64,000 nt of DNA from Croceimicrobium sp965279135 (GCA_965279135.1 OZ257133.1:1240001-1304000); one strand, 5' to 3'. Positions 1 to 9,913 are shown, counted from the first letter of the stretch. Notes: generated from the letters alone by a model not told the origin. Translations and numbers: made by a program.

Positions 1-3000
1 CTCCTATACCCAAAGGAAATACCTTTAAGCCCTGAAAAGGAGGGTCCTTACGGATCATTAAGCTCTTTCCATCAGCACTTTCAAAATAGAAGGACCGATT
101 GTTTATTTCCCCTGCCAACAGGGCGTCTTCTTTGCTCGAAAATTCGCTTTGTGCACCCTCCTGAAAAGCAAGGGCGATTTCGGATTCAAAAGTGCTGTCC
201 AGGGCACTTCTTAGGCGCACTATATCTTGTATTTGACTTTTATGTCGAATTCTGTTGTTCCTGGCGCGCATTCCTTGAAGTAAGCCAAAGTTTCTGGTGT
301 TCATGGAGCTCCCGGTGAGTGGGGTAGCAGAATGCACGAAGAAAGCCTGACCAGAAGGGATGTAACCATCGGCGCCATTTACTCCAACACCGCCATTGTA
401 AGCGGCAAAATTGCTGCCATCAAATACCCAGTAGGATAAATCAAACCCATCACTGGCCAGATCTGATTTGGATGACCATTCCAAAGCGGTAGGGAAGGGA
501 TTAGGTAAAAGGTTCCATCCACCATTGCCATCCTGCGTACTCAAGGTCTGGGTTCTACTTCTAGTCGTTCCTTTAACAGTTATTACCATGGGGATATTGC
601 CAAAATAGGGAGGACCAAGAAAGAGGTAATATCCGTGGTTGGATGAGATTGTAGCCGTTGCATCGTGCACTGCAATCCAGGTTCCGAAAGCACTGGTTCC
701 ATTGCTGCCGATATTGTTAGCATTGGTTTGATCTGCATCATAATAGAACATATTGCAGGTATTACAGGAAGATATACCTGCGCTGGCCGCGTAATTGATG
801 AACCCTCCATTACTAAACTGAATATCTTCGAATGAGACATCACTAAAGGGAAATGCTATAGCATGCCAGCCTGAGCGCGAGATGTAGTATTCCTTACTTA
901 ATTCGATCGCCGGACCTATATAGGAAGCCGATCCTAAGTTATCTGCTTCAAGCAGTAGCTCTCCGCTGGCATCATCAATACTATTGATACTCAGGCTGCC
1001 GCTTCCGGTGATAATAAGATTGGAGTTAGCTCTAAGATCTAGGCTATTCACCTCCGCATCACCATATATTTCGGCGTCTTCGCCAGGGTAGATAATCAAT
1101 TTACGATCATTACTGTTTTGATCCGGTTCTTCATTATTCTTCCAATCACTACCATTCCAGACTAATGCATTAGACGTATTCTGAAGACTTATATCATCAA
1201 TATTCCAGATTTCATTTCCGGAATTGTTTCTCACTTCAATCTTTAAAGCCAGGTTGCTTACATTTTTCAAACCAATGACTACCTGATGATAGGCATCTGC
1301 TTCTCGATACCCACCACCAGCAGGGCTAATGTTAAGGTTTTGACCATTGGAGGTGCTGATGACACCTGCAGATGTATTTGTGCCACTGCCTGTACTATAG
1401 GAGCCGAAACCCCATTTCGCATTATTGTTTCCATTAAGGGTGATGTCTGGCGTAGCGGAGAATCCTGCATTATTAATATCCAGATACACCTCAACATAAT
1501 CAGCGCCATCCGCACCATTGCCTGAGGTCAGAGCGGTTGAACTAAGACTTAAACTCAAAGTCAGACTATCGGCAGCAGAGGTACTCACCCCATCAAGAAT
1601 CAAGGTTTGGGTACCATTGTTTACCTGCCAGGAATTGGTACCATTAAGAATTCTTTCATTTGGCGGGAAATCTGCCGATCCAGTGTTACTGCTTATCTGC
1701 CCGGAGCCACTATTAATAGTCCAGGAATCATTAGCATTAGATTCAAAACCTTGAAAGTACAATTGCCCTGAGCCCACACCTTCAGCATCTGGCAAACTGA
1801 GATTTTGGGTGCTTGGAGAACTGTAGGACTGACCTGTAAAGCTGTATGCTGCGAAGCTATAGTCGCCACCCTCTGTTAATCGGGTTATTGGGCTTAGAGT
1901 CGCCGCGGGTCCGAAGTAGGCTACTGTAGCAATACCTTGAAAGCTTTGTCCGACCGTGTAAAGTCCACTCGCTCCACTGAAAACCAAATTCGAACCCGTG
2001 CCATAAACCAAAAGGATGGAGTCTCCACTGGCATTAGCTGTTAGTTGGACCTCAGCTGCAGTTGGACTATATGCACTAACGTTGAGCCCTGGAGCGGGAA
2101 CGGCGGATTCCAGAACTACATTGTCAAAACCCCCAAAATCATTGCCTCCATCTTGTTTAGCACGAAGCCTAAATTGGAGAGAGTTTACATTATCTGGGAT
2201 TGAAACACTTACACTGGTCCAACCATTACTGGACAGCCCGCCAGTTCCACCCTGAAATACCAAAACGGTCCCCTGACTTACACCATCATAGAGTAATTCA
2301 TATTCTAATTCATCAGAACTCTCAAAACCTTCAGCGTAGTAGTCAAAACTTAGTTCAACGTCAACGCTATTGCTAATATCAATAGTTTGAAATTCAAGTA
2401 TGTGAAAAAAGTTTCCTCCACCATTCGAGTTGTTTAGATCGCGAATTGCCCAGAAGTTGGAGCCATCGCTACCACTAGAAATACCTCCGTTGCTACTTTG
2501 AATTGCCCATATATCTCCGCTTGTATTGTAGGTTGTAGGGTTTTCGGTGAAGTTCCAGTTATCGTCTGGACCAGATTCAAAACTGTTTTTATAAAGAGCA
2601 AGCACTGCTCCGCCGGTAGTACTTATGGACTCTTCAATTCCATTGCTGTAATCATTACTCCCGTCAACGGACCAAAGCTTGTATTTGTAAACCGTGGAGG
2701 AGGGAAGGTTGATGTGATCTGGAATATTGGCTGCTGGACCTACATAGAGGACAGTACCTCCTCCGGTAATTGCATTACCTGCTGAATAGCTGCCAGTAGG
2801 TATACCAAAACTTCCATTGGCGGAGGTGAAAGCGAGAACTACATCATCACCATTGGAGTTCGCAGTGGCAGTGAAGCTAACCGAGTTTGTATTCGAACTT
2901 AGACTGAAACTCAGAGGATCAGAAATGGCTCCACTAAATCGATCCTGAGCACTAGGTCCACCCCAAATTCTGGTGGCAAAAACAGGATTATCAATAAAGG

Positions 3001-3673
3001 GATTACGGTTCCCCTGAACTTGATAAATCTCGTCATTTCGTTGATCCTCCAAGGCAGAAACAGGGTCCGCTGCATTCCATTGAAGTAAGAGACTTAAGGT
3101 AGAAACGTCATTAATATCGCATTGAGAGCCATAACGCAGATCCATATAAAACACGGCTCGAGCCACATCCCCGCGCCAGTCATCTCCAGGATACCAACCA
3201 GTGCTGCTCACACTGCCATAGGACCCTGAGCCAGATTCATACTTCTTATTTCCCCTAGCGCCATTTATACTATTAGTACACGGAGCTAAATTGTGAGCGT
3301 CCGCGCCTGGTCCGGTAGTCCCGAGATTGGGGTTAGCGAGCGATTTAGGAAAAATGTGTTCTCTGGTCCATCCGGAGCTAATGGTACCGGTTCCACCACC
3401 ACCGTAGGTATTAATTTTTGGATCACTAACACCGCTATAAAGCAGAATAACATTGTTGGTGTTATTAGCATCTTCATTTGCATCTTTCAGTAATTGGAAA
3501 GCCGTGCTGTAACTAATGTTAGTGGTATGGGTAGTGGTGATCAAATTGGCAAGCGCGGTCTCCAGGGTACTTCCTGTTGAAGTTGTATTTATAGAATTGT
3601 AATAATTGACATTTTGCGCATAGACCTGCACAAAAAGGAGACTGCTGAGCAGCAAGAAAAAGATGCGGCGCAT
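1..3673 (-). CDS. Secreted endonuclease I family protein, very large, C-terminus cut by window edge
   Basis: The frame is open from an ATG at 3671-3673 to the left edge, about 1,224 codons, with no stop. Residues 1-20 are a signal peptide (MRRIFFLLLSSLLFVQVYAQ). Residues about 22-235 match the endonuclease I family (PF04231), a non-specific extracellular DNase/RNase: TREHIFPKSL (His106), ADAHNLAP (125-132) and RGDVARAVFYMDLRY (167-181) carry the beta-beta-alpha-metal active-site residues. The remaining ~1,000 residues are Ser/Gly/Asn-rich beta modules with at least two FESxxxDxW-type segments, as in secreted Bacteroidota proteins. A type IX sorting domain would be expected beyond the edge but is not visible. 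Typical family members are 250-600 residues, so this is unusually long. The likely role is extracellular nucleic acid breakdown for nutrients. The domain call is firm; the function of the tail is unknown. Confidence 0.85.
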   Translation of the reverse strand, partial: MRRIFFLLLSSLLFVQVYAQNVNYYNSINTTSTGSTLETALANLITTTHTTNISYSTAFQLLKDANEDANNTNNVILLYSGVSDPKINTYGGGGTGTISSGWTREHIFPKSLANPNLGTTGPGADAHNLAPCTNSINGARGNKKYESGSGSYGSVSSTGWYPGDDWRGDVARAVFYMDLRYGSQCDINDVSTLSLLLQWNAADPVSALEDQRNDEIYQVQGNRNPFIDNPVFATRIWGGPSAQDRFSGAISDPLSFSLSSNTNSVSFTATANSNGDDVVLAFTSANGSFGIPTGSYSAGNAITGGGTVLYVGPAANIPDHINLPSSTVYKYKLWSVDGSNDYSNGIEESISTTGGAVLALYKNSFESGPDDNWNFTENPTTYNTSGDIWAIQSSNGGISSGSDGSNFWAIRDLNNSNGGGNFFHILEFQTIDISNSVDVELSFDYYAEGFESSDELEYELLYDGVSQGTVLVFQGGTGGLSSNGWTSVSVSIPDNVNSLQFRLRAKQDGGNDFGGFDNVVLESAVPAPGLNVSAYSPTAAEVQLTANASGDSILLVYGTGSNLVFSGASGLYTVGQSFQGIATVAYFGPAATLSPITRLTEGGDYSFAAYSFTGQSYSSPSTQNLSLPDAEGVGSGQLYFQGFESNANDSWTINSGSGQISSNTGSADFPPNERILNGTNSWQVNNGTQTLILDGVSTSAADSLTLSLSLSSTALTSGNGADGADYVEVYLDINNAGFSATPDITLNGNNNAKWGFGSYSTGSGTNTSAGVISTSNGQNLNISPAGGGYREADAYHQVVIGLKNVSNLALKIEVRNNSGNEIWNIDDISLQNTSNALVWNGSDWKNNEEPDQNSNDRKLIIYPGEDAEIYGDAEVNSLDLRANSNLIITGSGSLSINSIDDASGELLLEADNLGSASYIGPAIELSKEYYISRSGWHAIAFPFSDVSFEDIQFSNGGFINYAASAGISSCNTCNMFYYDADQTNANNIGSNGTSAFGTWIAVHDATATISSNHGYYLFLGPPYFGNIPMVITVKGTTRSRTQTLSTQDGNGGWNLLPNPFPTALEWSSKSDLASDGFDLSYWVFDGSNFAAYNGGVGVNGADGYIPSGQAFFVHSATPLTGSSMNTRNFGLLQGMRARNNRIRHKSQIQDIVRLRSALDSTFESEIALAFQEGAQSEFSSKEDALLAGEINNRSFYFESADGKSLMIRKDPPFQGLKVFPLGIG

Positions 3674-3783
3674 TAGGGGGTAGTTTTTACAAAAATCGGT
3701 ATTCCTATTTGCTCAAGGCATTAAGCCAATGTTACAATTCATAGCAAAATCTGGTCATTTAATAAGTTGAATCACTTTGGTAT

Positions 3784-3791
3784 TAAATTTG
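3784..3791 (+). promoter_or_regulatory. Candidate -7 promoter element for the small secreted protein gene
   Basis: TAAATTTG matches the Bacteroidota -7 consensus TAnnTTTG and lies 26 bases before the ATG at 3818. No well-spaced TTG (-33) is present; the nearest is 14 bases upstream. It supports the start at 3818 rather than an in-frame ATG at 3767, which lies upstream of the box. Confidence 0.35.
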
Positions 3792-3817
3792 GTTATCCCG
3801 TCGCCAAAATCAATACA

Positions 3818-4420
3818 ATGAAAAAAGTTATTCTTTTCCTTTTTGCCATTTTCATGACTACTGGGCTTTCGGCTCAAACAGAAACCTTATTCGGCTCAGG
3901 TTTTAGAGTGGGTGGTTTTGGTGGGCCAATGATGAATTTTGCCACGCTTAATGGAGATTTTGCCTTCTACAGTGGAGGAGGGGGAGGCGCCATCTTTGAT
4001 GGAAGGTTCTTCATCGGTGGTTTTGGAATGGGACTCAGTACTGATCATGTTTTTGATCTGAATCAAGGTAATAATCCGCTGGATGATTATTATGCCGAGA
4101 TCGGTATGGGAGGATTGTGGTTAGGATATATTCACAAACCCACTAAACTCGTACATCTAAACTTTTCCCTGCCCTTAGGGGGAGGAGGATTAGGATTCTC
4201 AAGTGTTGATAATAGCGGTCAAGATGCTAATATCTCCGATGGCTTTTTTATGCTTAACCCCACTATTGGAGCCGAGTTGAATGTAGTTTCCTTTATGAAG
4301 GTTTCGCTCAATGCTGGCTATATGATATTTACAGGTATAAATAATAGCGTCCTATCGGCCAGTCAGTTAAACAGTCCCAATGTGATGCTAGCTCTTAAAT
4401 TCGGCTTTTTCGCAGAATAA
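3818..4420 (+). CDS. Secreted glycine-rich protein, probable small outer-membrane barrel
   Basis: The 200-residue protein starts with a clear signal peptide (MKKVILFLFAIFMTTGLSAQ). An in-frame ATG at 3767 would add 17 residues ahead of this signal, so 3818 is preferred. The mature part is rich in glycine and aromatic residues in short alternating stretches (GSGFRVGGFGGPMMNF, GGGLGFSS) and ends in LALKFGFF plus two residues, as small outer-membrane beta-barrels do. No family is recognised. Its stop is 2 bases from the stop of the convergent M1-like gene, leaving no room for a terminator. The role is unknown; outer-membrane location is inferred from composition and C-terminal pattern. Confidence 0.7.
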   Translation: MKKVILFLFAIFMTTGLSAQTETLFGSGFRVGGFGGPMMNFATLNGDFAFYSGGGGGAIFDGRFFIGGFGMGLSTDHVFDLNQGNNPLDDYYAEIGMGGLWLGYIHKPTKLVHLNFSLPLGGGGLGFSSVDNSGQDANISDGFFMLNPTIGAELNVVSFMKVSLNAGYMIFTGINNSVLSASQLNSPNVMLALKFGFFAE

Positions 4421-4422
4421 GA

Positions 4423-7164
4423 TCAATAGAAACCGCGACGGACACGGTTAATGATATTCCCAAGTTTTAAATCCAATACGAAGCGCACATTTGAGAGGTA
4501 GTAATGCTCAGTTGTGAAGTTTCGATCCTGGTTTTGCAAGGGGAAATAGAATTCAAGAAAATCTGTGAGCAGAGCAAGCCTAATGCCATAGTCCCAATAG
4601 GTTTGCTCTTCGCTGATCCCCACATCTCCAAAAACCCCTAATGGACCATAAATTGGAACACTTAGGTTTGTACTCAATAGAAAGCGATCGGCAAAAGCAT
4701 CAGTTTCGGTTCTAAACCCTCCATCGGTAGTAAAGAATTGATTAGCCCAGATTCCACTTTCATCCGATCGACCGATGAAATAGTAATCGAATAGGTAATC
4801 CGGAGTACCGCTTAAACCTAAGCTGTAATAATTGTCTCGAAAGCCCTGGTCATAAAGTTCATTATAAAGGAAACCTCCCGCGAAGGCCCTTAAAATCAGC
4901 CATTTCTTATTAGGGAGCATCCAGCGTTGATCATATTCAGCAAAGAGCTTGGTGAACTGATCAGCAGCCTCAAAATGAAATCTGAAAATTGTGGGTCTTA
5001 AAAGGGAAGTGTATTCCAAACGATAATTGGCATTAAACACGGTGTAGCTCGCGGTATTAATAGCACCTTGATCAACCACTGCATTTGCGTCTAATTCCCG
5101 GTTTAAAACCACACTTCTTAGCCTTAAACTTTGGATATAAGGACTACGAGGATATTTTTTACGGATTCTGAAATTCACGGATGGTGAAAATCTGAAGAAA
5201 GCCAGATCCCGATCATAGTGATTATAACGTCCGTAAACCCCGAAGCGAATTTGTCGGAAGAATGCATTTTTAGGAGTAATCCAGGTGTAAGCAGCTGAGG
5301 CGGTACCGGTGATCTTTCCGGTACCAGTGCTGTACTCCGGAACAATGGTATACTCAAAAGGCTTTTGTACCAATATGGAGCGGTTAGATAGATTGATGCC
5401 TAAAAGGAATCGATCATAGGCATTGTAGTACAGACTGGGAACATAAAAGATTTGAGTTGCTTCGGCGGCTTCAAAGCTATTATAGAGCTGAAAGCTAAGT
5501 GGTTCCATTCGAGGCAAGAGCCATCGATTATAGTAGGTATTGTTCTTTTGGCGATACTCCGCATGATTTAAATGCGCGTTAACAACCACCTTGTCATATT
5601 CCTCATGATAGAGTTGAACGGTTCGTTCTCCTTCATGACCCGAATACCATTGACTCAAGACAGCTTCTCCATCTTTATAGCCGGTGATAGAATAAGGCAT
5701 ATCGGTATCGCCTGTGTTTTGAATAGTGGCCGTGCTTACAGTGGGACAATGCTCATAATCTTCGATTTGATAATCATAGATCTCTGCTGTTTTTAAAGCG
5801 GGTCCGAAAAACCAATTCAGAGGTTGATTGCTATAATAGTTAAATGCTGATTTAAAGGAGTTTAGTGCTTCGATGCTATCCGATGACTCCAGGTAACGTG
5901 CCATGGATCGTTTAAAATTCTTTTCTCCAACATAAGCCCGAAGGTGACTCAGGAGGAGGAAGGTTTTAGCCTGCGAAATAGCTTCGTAATTAAGTCGGGA
6001 TAAAGAATCCACCGGACTATTTAGGGCCTGATCCAATCCTTGCCGCTGTAGGAAAAGGAAAAGAAAACGGTTCTGATAACCATAATCAAACTCATCAAAA
6101 CCAAATAGTCCGTTCAGAATTGGGCTTTGAAAGGGTATCCAACGCTTTTGAGGATAATTCCTCTCAATGAAATGGTATTTATAGAAATAGGGAATACCAC
6201 GAGCCAGCCAGGGACTACGCCAAGAATCAATCTCTCGATAGCGGAAAAAAGCCTCTGCTTGAGCTTGCACCATATCGTAGCGCAAGTCCAACCAGTCTTT
6301 GGGTCTTTCTAAGCTAAGTAAGTCTGCAGATTGATATTCACCTTTCTTTTTATCTAAAAAGATGAAGCTCAATCCCTTACTTAAAGAGTCATTCAACTCA
6401 TTTTTAAAAAATGATCCTGTTTCTTCCAATGCCAATCTGAAATTAGCATAGAAGTTAGGGTCCTCTTCTTCTAAATAGAGCTTAGCATTTGGTCCAAGCT
6501 CGTATTCAAACCATTGAGGTCGGCAGAAGAATTGAACTGATCTTGAACGGCCCTGAAAATGGTAGCTATTGTCTGAAGACTTTACTAGAGTTAGGTTTGA
6601 TTTAATGTCCCATTCTTCAATCGAACTAATCTGGATATCAAAATCTTCCATTCGATTAGGAGTATCGTAATAATAGCTGAGGGTTTTCAGGCTATCCGTA
6701 ACCCGAGGTAACAGATCGATAATTCTTAAATCCCACTTGGATTTGCCATTACCAGTAAATTTCTGGTCTGGGAGTTTCATTTTGAAATTAAATACCAAAT
6801 CGATCTTCCTTGACATCCGGGTTTTGATGACAAGGTTTTCACTCTTGATATCTAATTCGAGCTCCTCTCCATTGAGATTTGCTGATTTAAGATTGAAATA
6901 GGCTAATTCGCGTTTCCGGGCAAAATGGAGGTCTGGGTCTTGAAACTCACGCAATTGATTGTTTAGAAATGATCCCTTATCGATATAGGCCATTATCGGG
7001 ATATGAATCACTATTTCTTCCTTAGGGTCATTTAGAGACTCGGTGTAAACCCATTGAACGTCGAGGCTGTCTTCCTCCAATTGTATAACAAAACGGTTGT
7101 TTTGTGCCCAGCCTAGTTCTCCAGTTAATACTATTAGGAGAAGAAAGTAGAGTCTCTTCAGCAT
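4423..7164 (-). CDS. M1 peptidase-like protein with degenerate active site fused to a beta-barrel
   Basis: The 913-residue protein has a signal peptide (1-20), an N-terminal half resembling M1 aminopeptidase-like (gluzincin) proteins of Bacteroidota, and a C-terminal half (about 560-913) of alternating aromatic strands typical of an outer-membrane barrel. The segment SWRSPWLARGIPYF (314-327) aligns with the M1 motif WxxxWLNEGFAxY. On that alignment the third zinc ligand Glu is Arg322 and HExxH falls on VQAQA (299-303), so no zinc site remains. It is probably a non-catalytic binding or scaffolding protein. It is monocistronic. A TATCTTTG box (7169-7176) lies only five bases upstream of the ATG. 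Orthology to M1 is inferred from this motif and the architecture; the exact function is unknown. Confidence 0.65.
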   Translation of the reverse strand: MLKRLYFLLLIVLTGELGWAQNNRFVIQLEEDSLDVQWVYTESLNDPKEEIVIHIPIMAYIDKGSFLNNQLREFQDPDLHFARKRELAYFNLKSANLNGEELELDIKSENLVIKTRMSRKIDLVFNFKMKLPDQKFTGNGKSKWDLRIIDLLPRVTDSLKTLSYYYDTPNRMEDFDIQISSIEEWDIKSNLTLVKSSDNSYHFQGRSRSVQFFCRPQWFEYELGPNAKLYLEEEDPNFYANFRLALEETGSFFKNELNDSLSKGLSFIFLDKKKGEYQSADLLSLERPKDWLDLRYDMVQAQAEAFFRYREIDSWRSPWLARGIPYFYKYHFIERNYPQKRWIPFQSPILNGLFGFDEFDYGYQNRFLFLFLQRQGLDQALNSPVDSLSRLNYEAISQAKTFLLLSHLRAYVGEKNFKRSMARYLESSDSIEALNSFKSAFNYYSNQPLNWFFGPALKTAEIYDYQIEDYEHCPTVSTATIQNTGDTDMPYSITGYKDGEAVLSQWYSGHEGERTVQLYHEEYDKVVVNAHLNHAEYRQKNNTYYNRWLLPRMEPLSFQLYNSFEAAEATQIFYVPSLYYNAYDRFLLGINLSNRSILVQKPFEYTIVPEYSTGTGKITGTASAAYTWITPKNAFFRQIRFGVYGRYNHYDRDLAFFRFSPSVNFRIRKKYPRSPYIQSLRLRSVVLNRELDANAVVDQGAINTASYTVFNANYRLEYTSLLRPTIFRFHFEAADQFTKLFAEYDQRWMLPNKKWLILRAFAGGFLYNELYDQGFRDNYYSLGLSGTPDYLFDYYFIGRSDESGIWANQFFTTDGGFRTETDAFADRFLLSTNLSVPIYGPLGVFGDVGISEEQTYWDYGIRLALLTDFLEFYFPLQNQDRNFTTEHYYLSNVRFVLDLKLGNIINRVRRGFY

Positions 7165-7315
7165 TCGCCAAAGATACTAGCTCTATCACCGATTAATCAG
7201 CTAGGTCGCTTTTTTAATTTGGGATGAATCTGCTTTAAAATGAACAAATTTTTCAAGGCTTGAGACTCAAGCACAAAAACCCGTTTATAAGTGTTTAAAT
7301 ACATTTTTCGCTAAG

Positions 7316-7391
7316 TACCCCTATTTTAGATGGGGGTATAATTGCTTAAAAGTGTATTTTGTTAAATTTAACCCCTAATAAAATAGGGTAA
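7316..7391 (+). promoter_or_regulatory. Hairpin-rich leader of the ammonium transporter gene
   Basis: The leader contains mutually exclusive inverted repeats. TACCCC (7316-7321) can pair with GGGGTA (7333-7338). Alternatively ACCCCTATTTTA (7317-7328) can pair with TAAAATAGGGT (7379-7389), 11 pairs with one bulged C, closing just two bases before the ATG. A third option pairs 7371-7377 with 7384-7389. The last two would mask the ribosome-binding region. No known riboswitch class is recognised, so regulation is inferred from structure only. Confidence 0.35.
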
Positions 7392-8672
7392 ATGGGAAAG
7401 AAACTAAATTTTGTAGTTCTTAGTTTGTTGGTTGTCATCTCCTTTATTTTTAATGTTTCCTATGATTTTACTGGAGCTGAGGAAATAGATAAAGGAGATA
7501 CCGCCTGGATGTTAGTGGCATCTGCTTTTGTTTTGCTTATGACACCAGGACTAGCCTTTTTCTATGGCGGTATGGTTAACCGTAAGAATGTGATCTCCAC
7601 CATGTTGCAAAGTTTCGTTGCTCTAGGTGTTGTAAGCGTTTTATGGGTGGTGATAGGTTTTAGTTTATGCTTTGGAGAGTCATGGTATGGTATTATTGGC
7701 AATCCTTTTACTTACTTCAATTTTAAAGGAGTCGGACTTGCACCTAATCCTGAATTTGCCTCCAATATTCCCTTTCTACTATTTGCCCTATTTCAGTTAA
7801 AGTTTGCAATAATTACTCCCGCATTAATCACGGGTAGCTTTGCAGAGCGCATTCGTTTTAGAGCGTACATCCTGTTTATCGTCTTTTTCACTTTGATAAT
7901 CTATGCGCCGCTTGCCCACATGACCTGGCATCCAGATGGTTTATTCCGTAATTGGGGGGTACTTGATTTTGCCGGTGGCACAGTAGTGCATATGTCGGCG
8001 GGATTTGCTGCCTTAGCCGGTGCACTTTATTTGGGCAAAAGGCAGAAACGAAGCCATGAGCCTGCAAATATTCCGTTCATCATACTAGGAACCGGATTAC
8101 TCTGGTTTGGGTGGTTCGGTTTTAACGCGGGTTCTTCCTTTGGTGCGAATGCAGATGCAGTAGCGGCCTTTGCTAATACCAACCTAGCCTCAGCCTCAGG
8201 AATGATTACCTGGATTTTTTACGACCGTTTTCAAAACCGTAAAATGTCTGCCTTAGGTGCCTGCATTGGGGCTATCGTTGGTCTGGTTGCCATTACCCCA
8301 GCTGCAGGATTCGTTTCACTATCTGAAGCTATACTCATTGGCTTTTTAGCTTCTTTGGCCAGTAACTTCGCCATCCGCTTTAAAAACTCACGAGAGTTAG
8401 ATGATACCCTGGATGTATTTCCAAGTCATGGTATTGGTGGTGTAGTAGGGATGTTGCTAACCGCCGTTTTCGCTAGGGAAGTAGGCTTAACCAGTGGGGA
8501 AACAGAGACTTTTTTCTATCATCTATTAGCGCTGGCAATAACTGCGCTATTCACTTTAAGCGCTTCATTCGGACTTTATTACTTGGTCGATCGTATGATC
8601 CCGTTAAGGGTCAGCATAGACCAGGAAATGCGCGGCCTAGATGCGAGCCAACACGGGGAGAATGCGAATTAA
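7392..8672 (+). CDS. amt: Ammonium transporter (Amt/Rh family)
   Basis: The 426-residue inner-membrane protein conducts ammonium/ammonia into the cell. It has an N-terminal hydrophobic segment and about 11 further helices. Family landmarks are present: the AHMTWHPDG motif (Trp179), Asp192 in LDFAGGTVVH and the pore His pair, His200 (VVHMSAGF) and His346 (PSHGIGG). GSFAERIRF and FGWFGFNAGS are also typical. No glnK gene lies beside it, although amt and glnK are often linked, so PII control must be encoded elsewhere or be absent. The hairpins ahead of the start suggest post-transcriptional control. Its stop shares TTAA with the stop of the convergent TPR gene. Confidence 0.95.
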   Translation: MGKKLNFVVLSLLVVISFIFNVSYDFTGAEEIDKGDTAWMLVASAFVLLMTPGLAFFYGGMVNRKNVISTMLQSFVALGVVSVLWVVIGFSLCFGESWYGIIGNPFTYFNFKGVGLAPNPEFASNIPFLLFALFQLKFAIITPALITGSFAERIRFRAYILFIVFFTLIIYAPLAHMTWHPDGLFRNWGVLDFAGGTVVHMSAGFAALAGALYLGKRQKRSHEPANIPFIILGTGLLWFGWFGFNAGSSFGANADAVAAFANTNLASASGMITWIFYDRFQNRKMSALGACIGAIVGLVAITPAAGFVSLSEAILIGFLASLASNFAIRFKNSRELDDTLDVFPSHGIGGVVGMLLTAVFAREVGLTSGETETFFYHLLALAITALFTLSASFGLYYLVDRMIPLRVSIDQEMRGLDASQHGENAN

Positions 8673-9913
8673 GATTTCTGTATTCTATAATTGGCAAAGA
8701 ACTGAAAGCCCACAAACAATAGAAAGAAAAATGCCGTGAAGGGAGTAAGCCCATCGCTTGTTCTTAAGTATTGAAATATTATTCCAATCAAACCAAGCGT
8801 GAGCATTGCGATACTGGCATAGAGTAAAGTGTTTCCACTTCTTTCGTTGAACATGATTCCGGAAGTCATTGACATGGCTACAAGAATTAGCCCTGAGTAA
8901 AGGAGAAAATCACGCTCATTAAGCAGGCCGATACTTACCAGGGGAATGGCGATTAGTAAAAAGGAACTGCATAGAATAGCGCTAATTCTTTCACGCGTAT
9001 TTAAAAGGTTACGACCAAAGGGATGTAAAAGCAGAAAAGTATCCGTGACTGGTGACATAATCCAGGTTAGGATTGCAAATAATCCCATTAAGATTAATAA
9101 AGGTACCAGGAAAACTCTGTATTCCGGAGAGCTTACAGCAACGTATCTAAAAAGGCGGAAGAGGAGGTAAAAACCAACTATTACGTACCATTGATTTTTA
9201 CTACTCTGATTTGCCATCCAAAACTGAAAGCGTAGGAAAGCCCTAAAGAAACCGTTTGATGCTTTTATAGCTAGTATTAATCCTTCACGGGCTAATTCGT
9301 TATCGAGAGGATTGATTCGCAATGACTCACTAAACGATTCCATGGCTTTTTGGTGATCACTGTTCTCAAGCTGCCGCATGCCTTGATTGTAGTGGCTCAT
9401 TGAATCGGTAGGATTTATTCTTAAAGCCTCCGCAGCAGTGGCCATAGCCTCTTGTTTTCTTCCGAGACGTCTAAGCAGGAGAGAGCGGGTGTTTAAAGCC
9501 TTAGCATACTCAGGATCAATCTCTAAAGCCCTCTCGACACTTATGAGACCCTCTTTGAACTTATCATCTTCATGTTCAATTAGCGCTTTTAAGGTCCAAA
9601 GCTCGGCACCATTTGGATCAATTGAAATTGCCTTACGGATGCTTTGATGTGCTGCCTTGGAGCCTACCTTATCCAATTCGTACATCGCCATCAGATAGTA
9701 CCCATAACTACTATCCGGATACTCACTGAGTAGTTGCTCAATTTTCACCAATGCCTTTTGCGAATTGGATTTAACTGCTAAATAGGCATTTAGGCATAAA
9801 GCCTCATGATTATAAGGGTCTCTGGAAAGGACTGCAAGTAGTTCTTTTTCTGCGAGATCAAAACGATTTTGATCTATGAGCAGATGGATACGCTGAAGAT
9901 TTTGATGTTCCAT
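8669..9913 (-). CDS. TPR-repeat protein with C-terminal membrane domain
   Basis: The 414-residue protein has about six tetratricopeptide repeats in residues 1-210 (for example PEYAKALNTRSLLLRRLGR and PTDSMSHYNQGMRQLENSD), followed by six or so hydrophobic helices from about residue 240 to the end. The TPR part is presumably cytoplasmic and acts as a protein-docking surface at the inner membrane. Its ATG overlaps the TAA of the upstream TPR-AAA+ gene by one base (TAATG), so the two are translationally coupled. It is the last gene of the operon MtfA-like peptidase, AAA+ ATPase, TPR membrane protein, and may serve as membrane anchor or adaptor for them (inference). Confidence 0.8.
   Translation of the reverse strand: MEHQNLQRIHLLIDQNRFDLAEKELLAVLSRDPYNHEALCLNAYLAVKSNSQKALVKIEQLLSEYPDSSYGYYLMAMYELDKVGSKAAHQSIRKAISIDPNGAELWTLKALIEHEDDKFKEGLISVERALEIDPEYAKALNTRSLLLRRLGRKQEAMATAAEALRINPTDSMSHYNQGMRQLENSDHQKAMESFSESLRINPLDNELAREGLILAIKASNGFFRAFLRFQFWMANQSSKNQWYVIVGFYLLFRLFRYVAVSSPEYRVFLVPLLILMGLFAILTWIMSPVTDTFLLLHPFGRNLLNTRERISAILCSSFLLIAIPLVSIGLLNERDFLLYSGLILVAMSMTSGIMFNERSGNTLLYASIAMLTLGLIGIIFQYLRTSDGLTPFTAFFFLLFVGFQFFANYRIQKS

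Noticed and set aside
3767..3817. Upstream ATG that would extend the small secreted protein by 17 residues
   Set aside because: The extension precedes a perfect signal peptide, and the -7 box at 3784-3791 lies downstream of that ATG.
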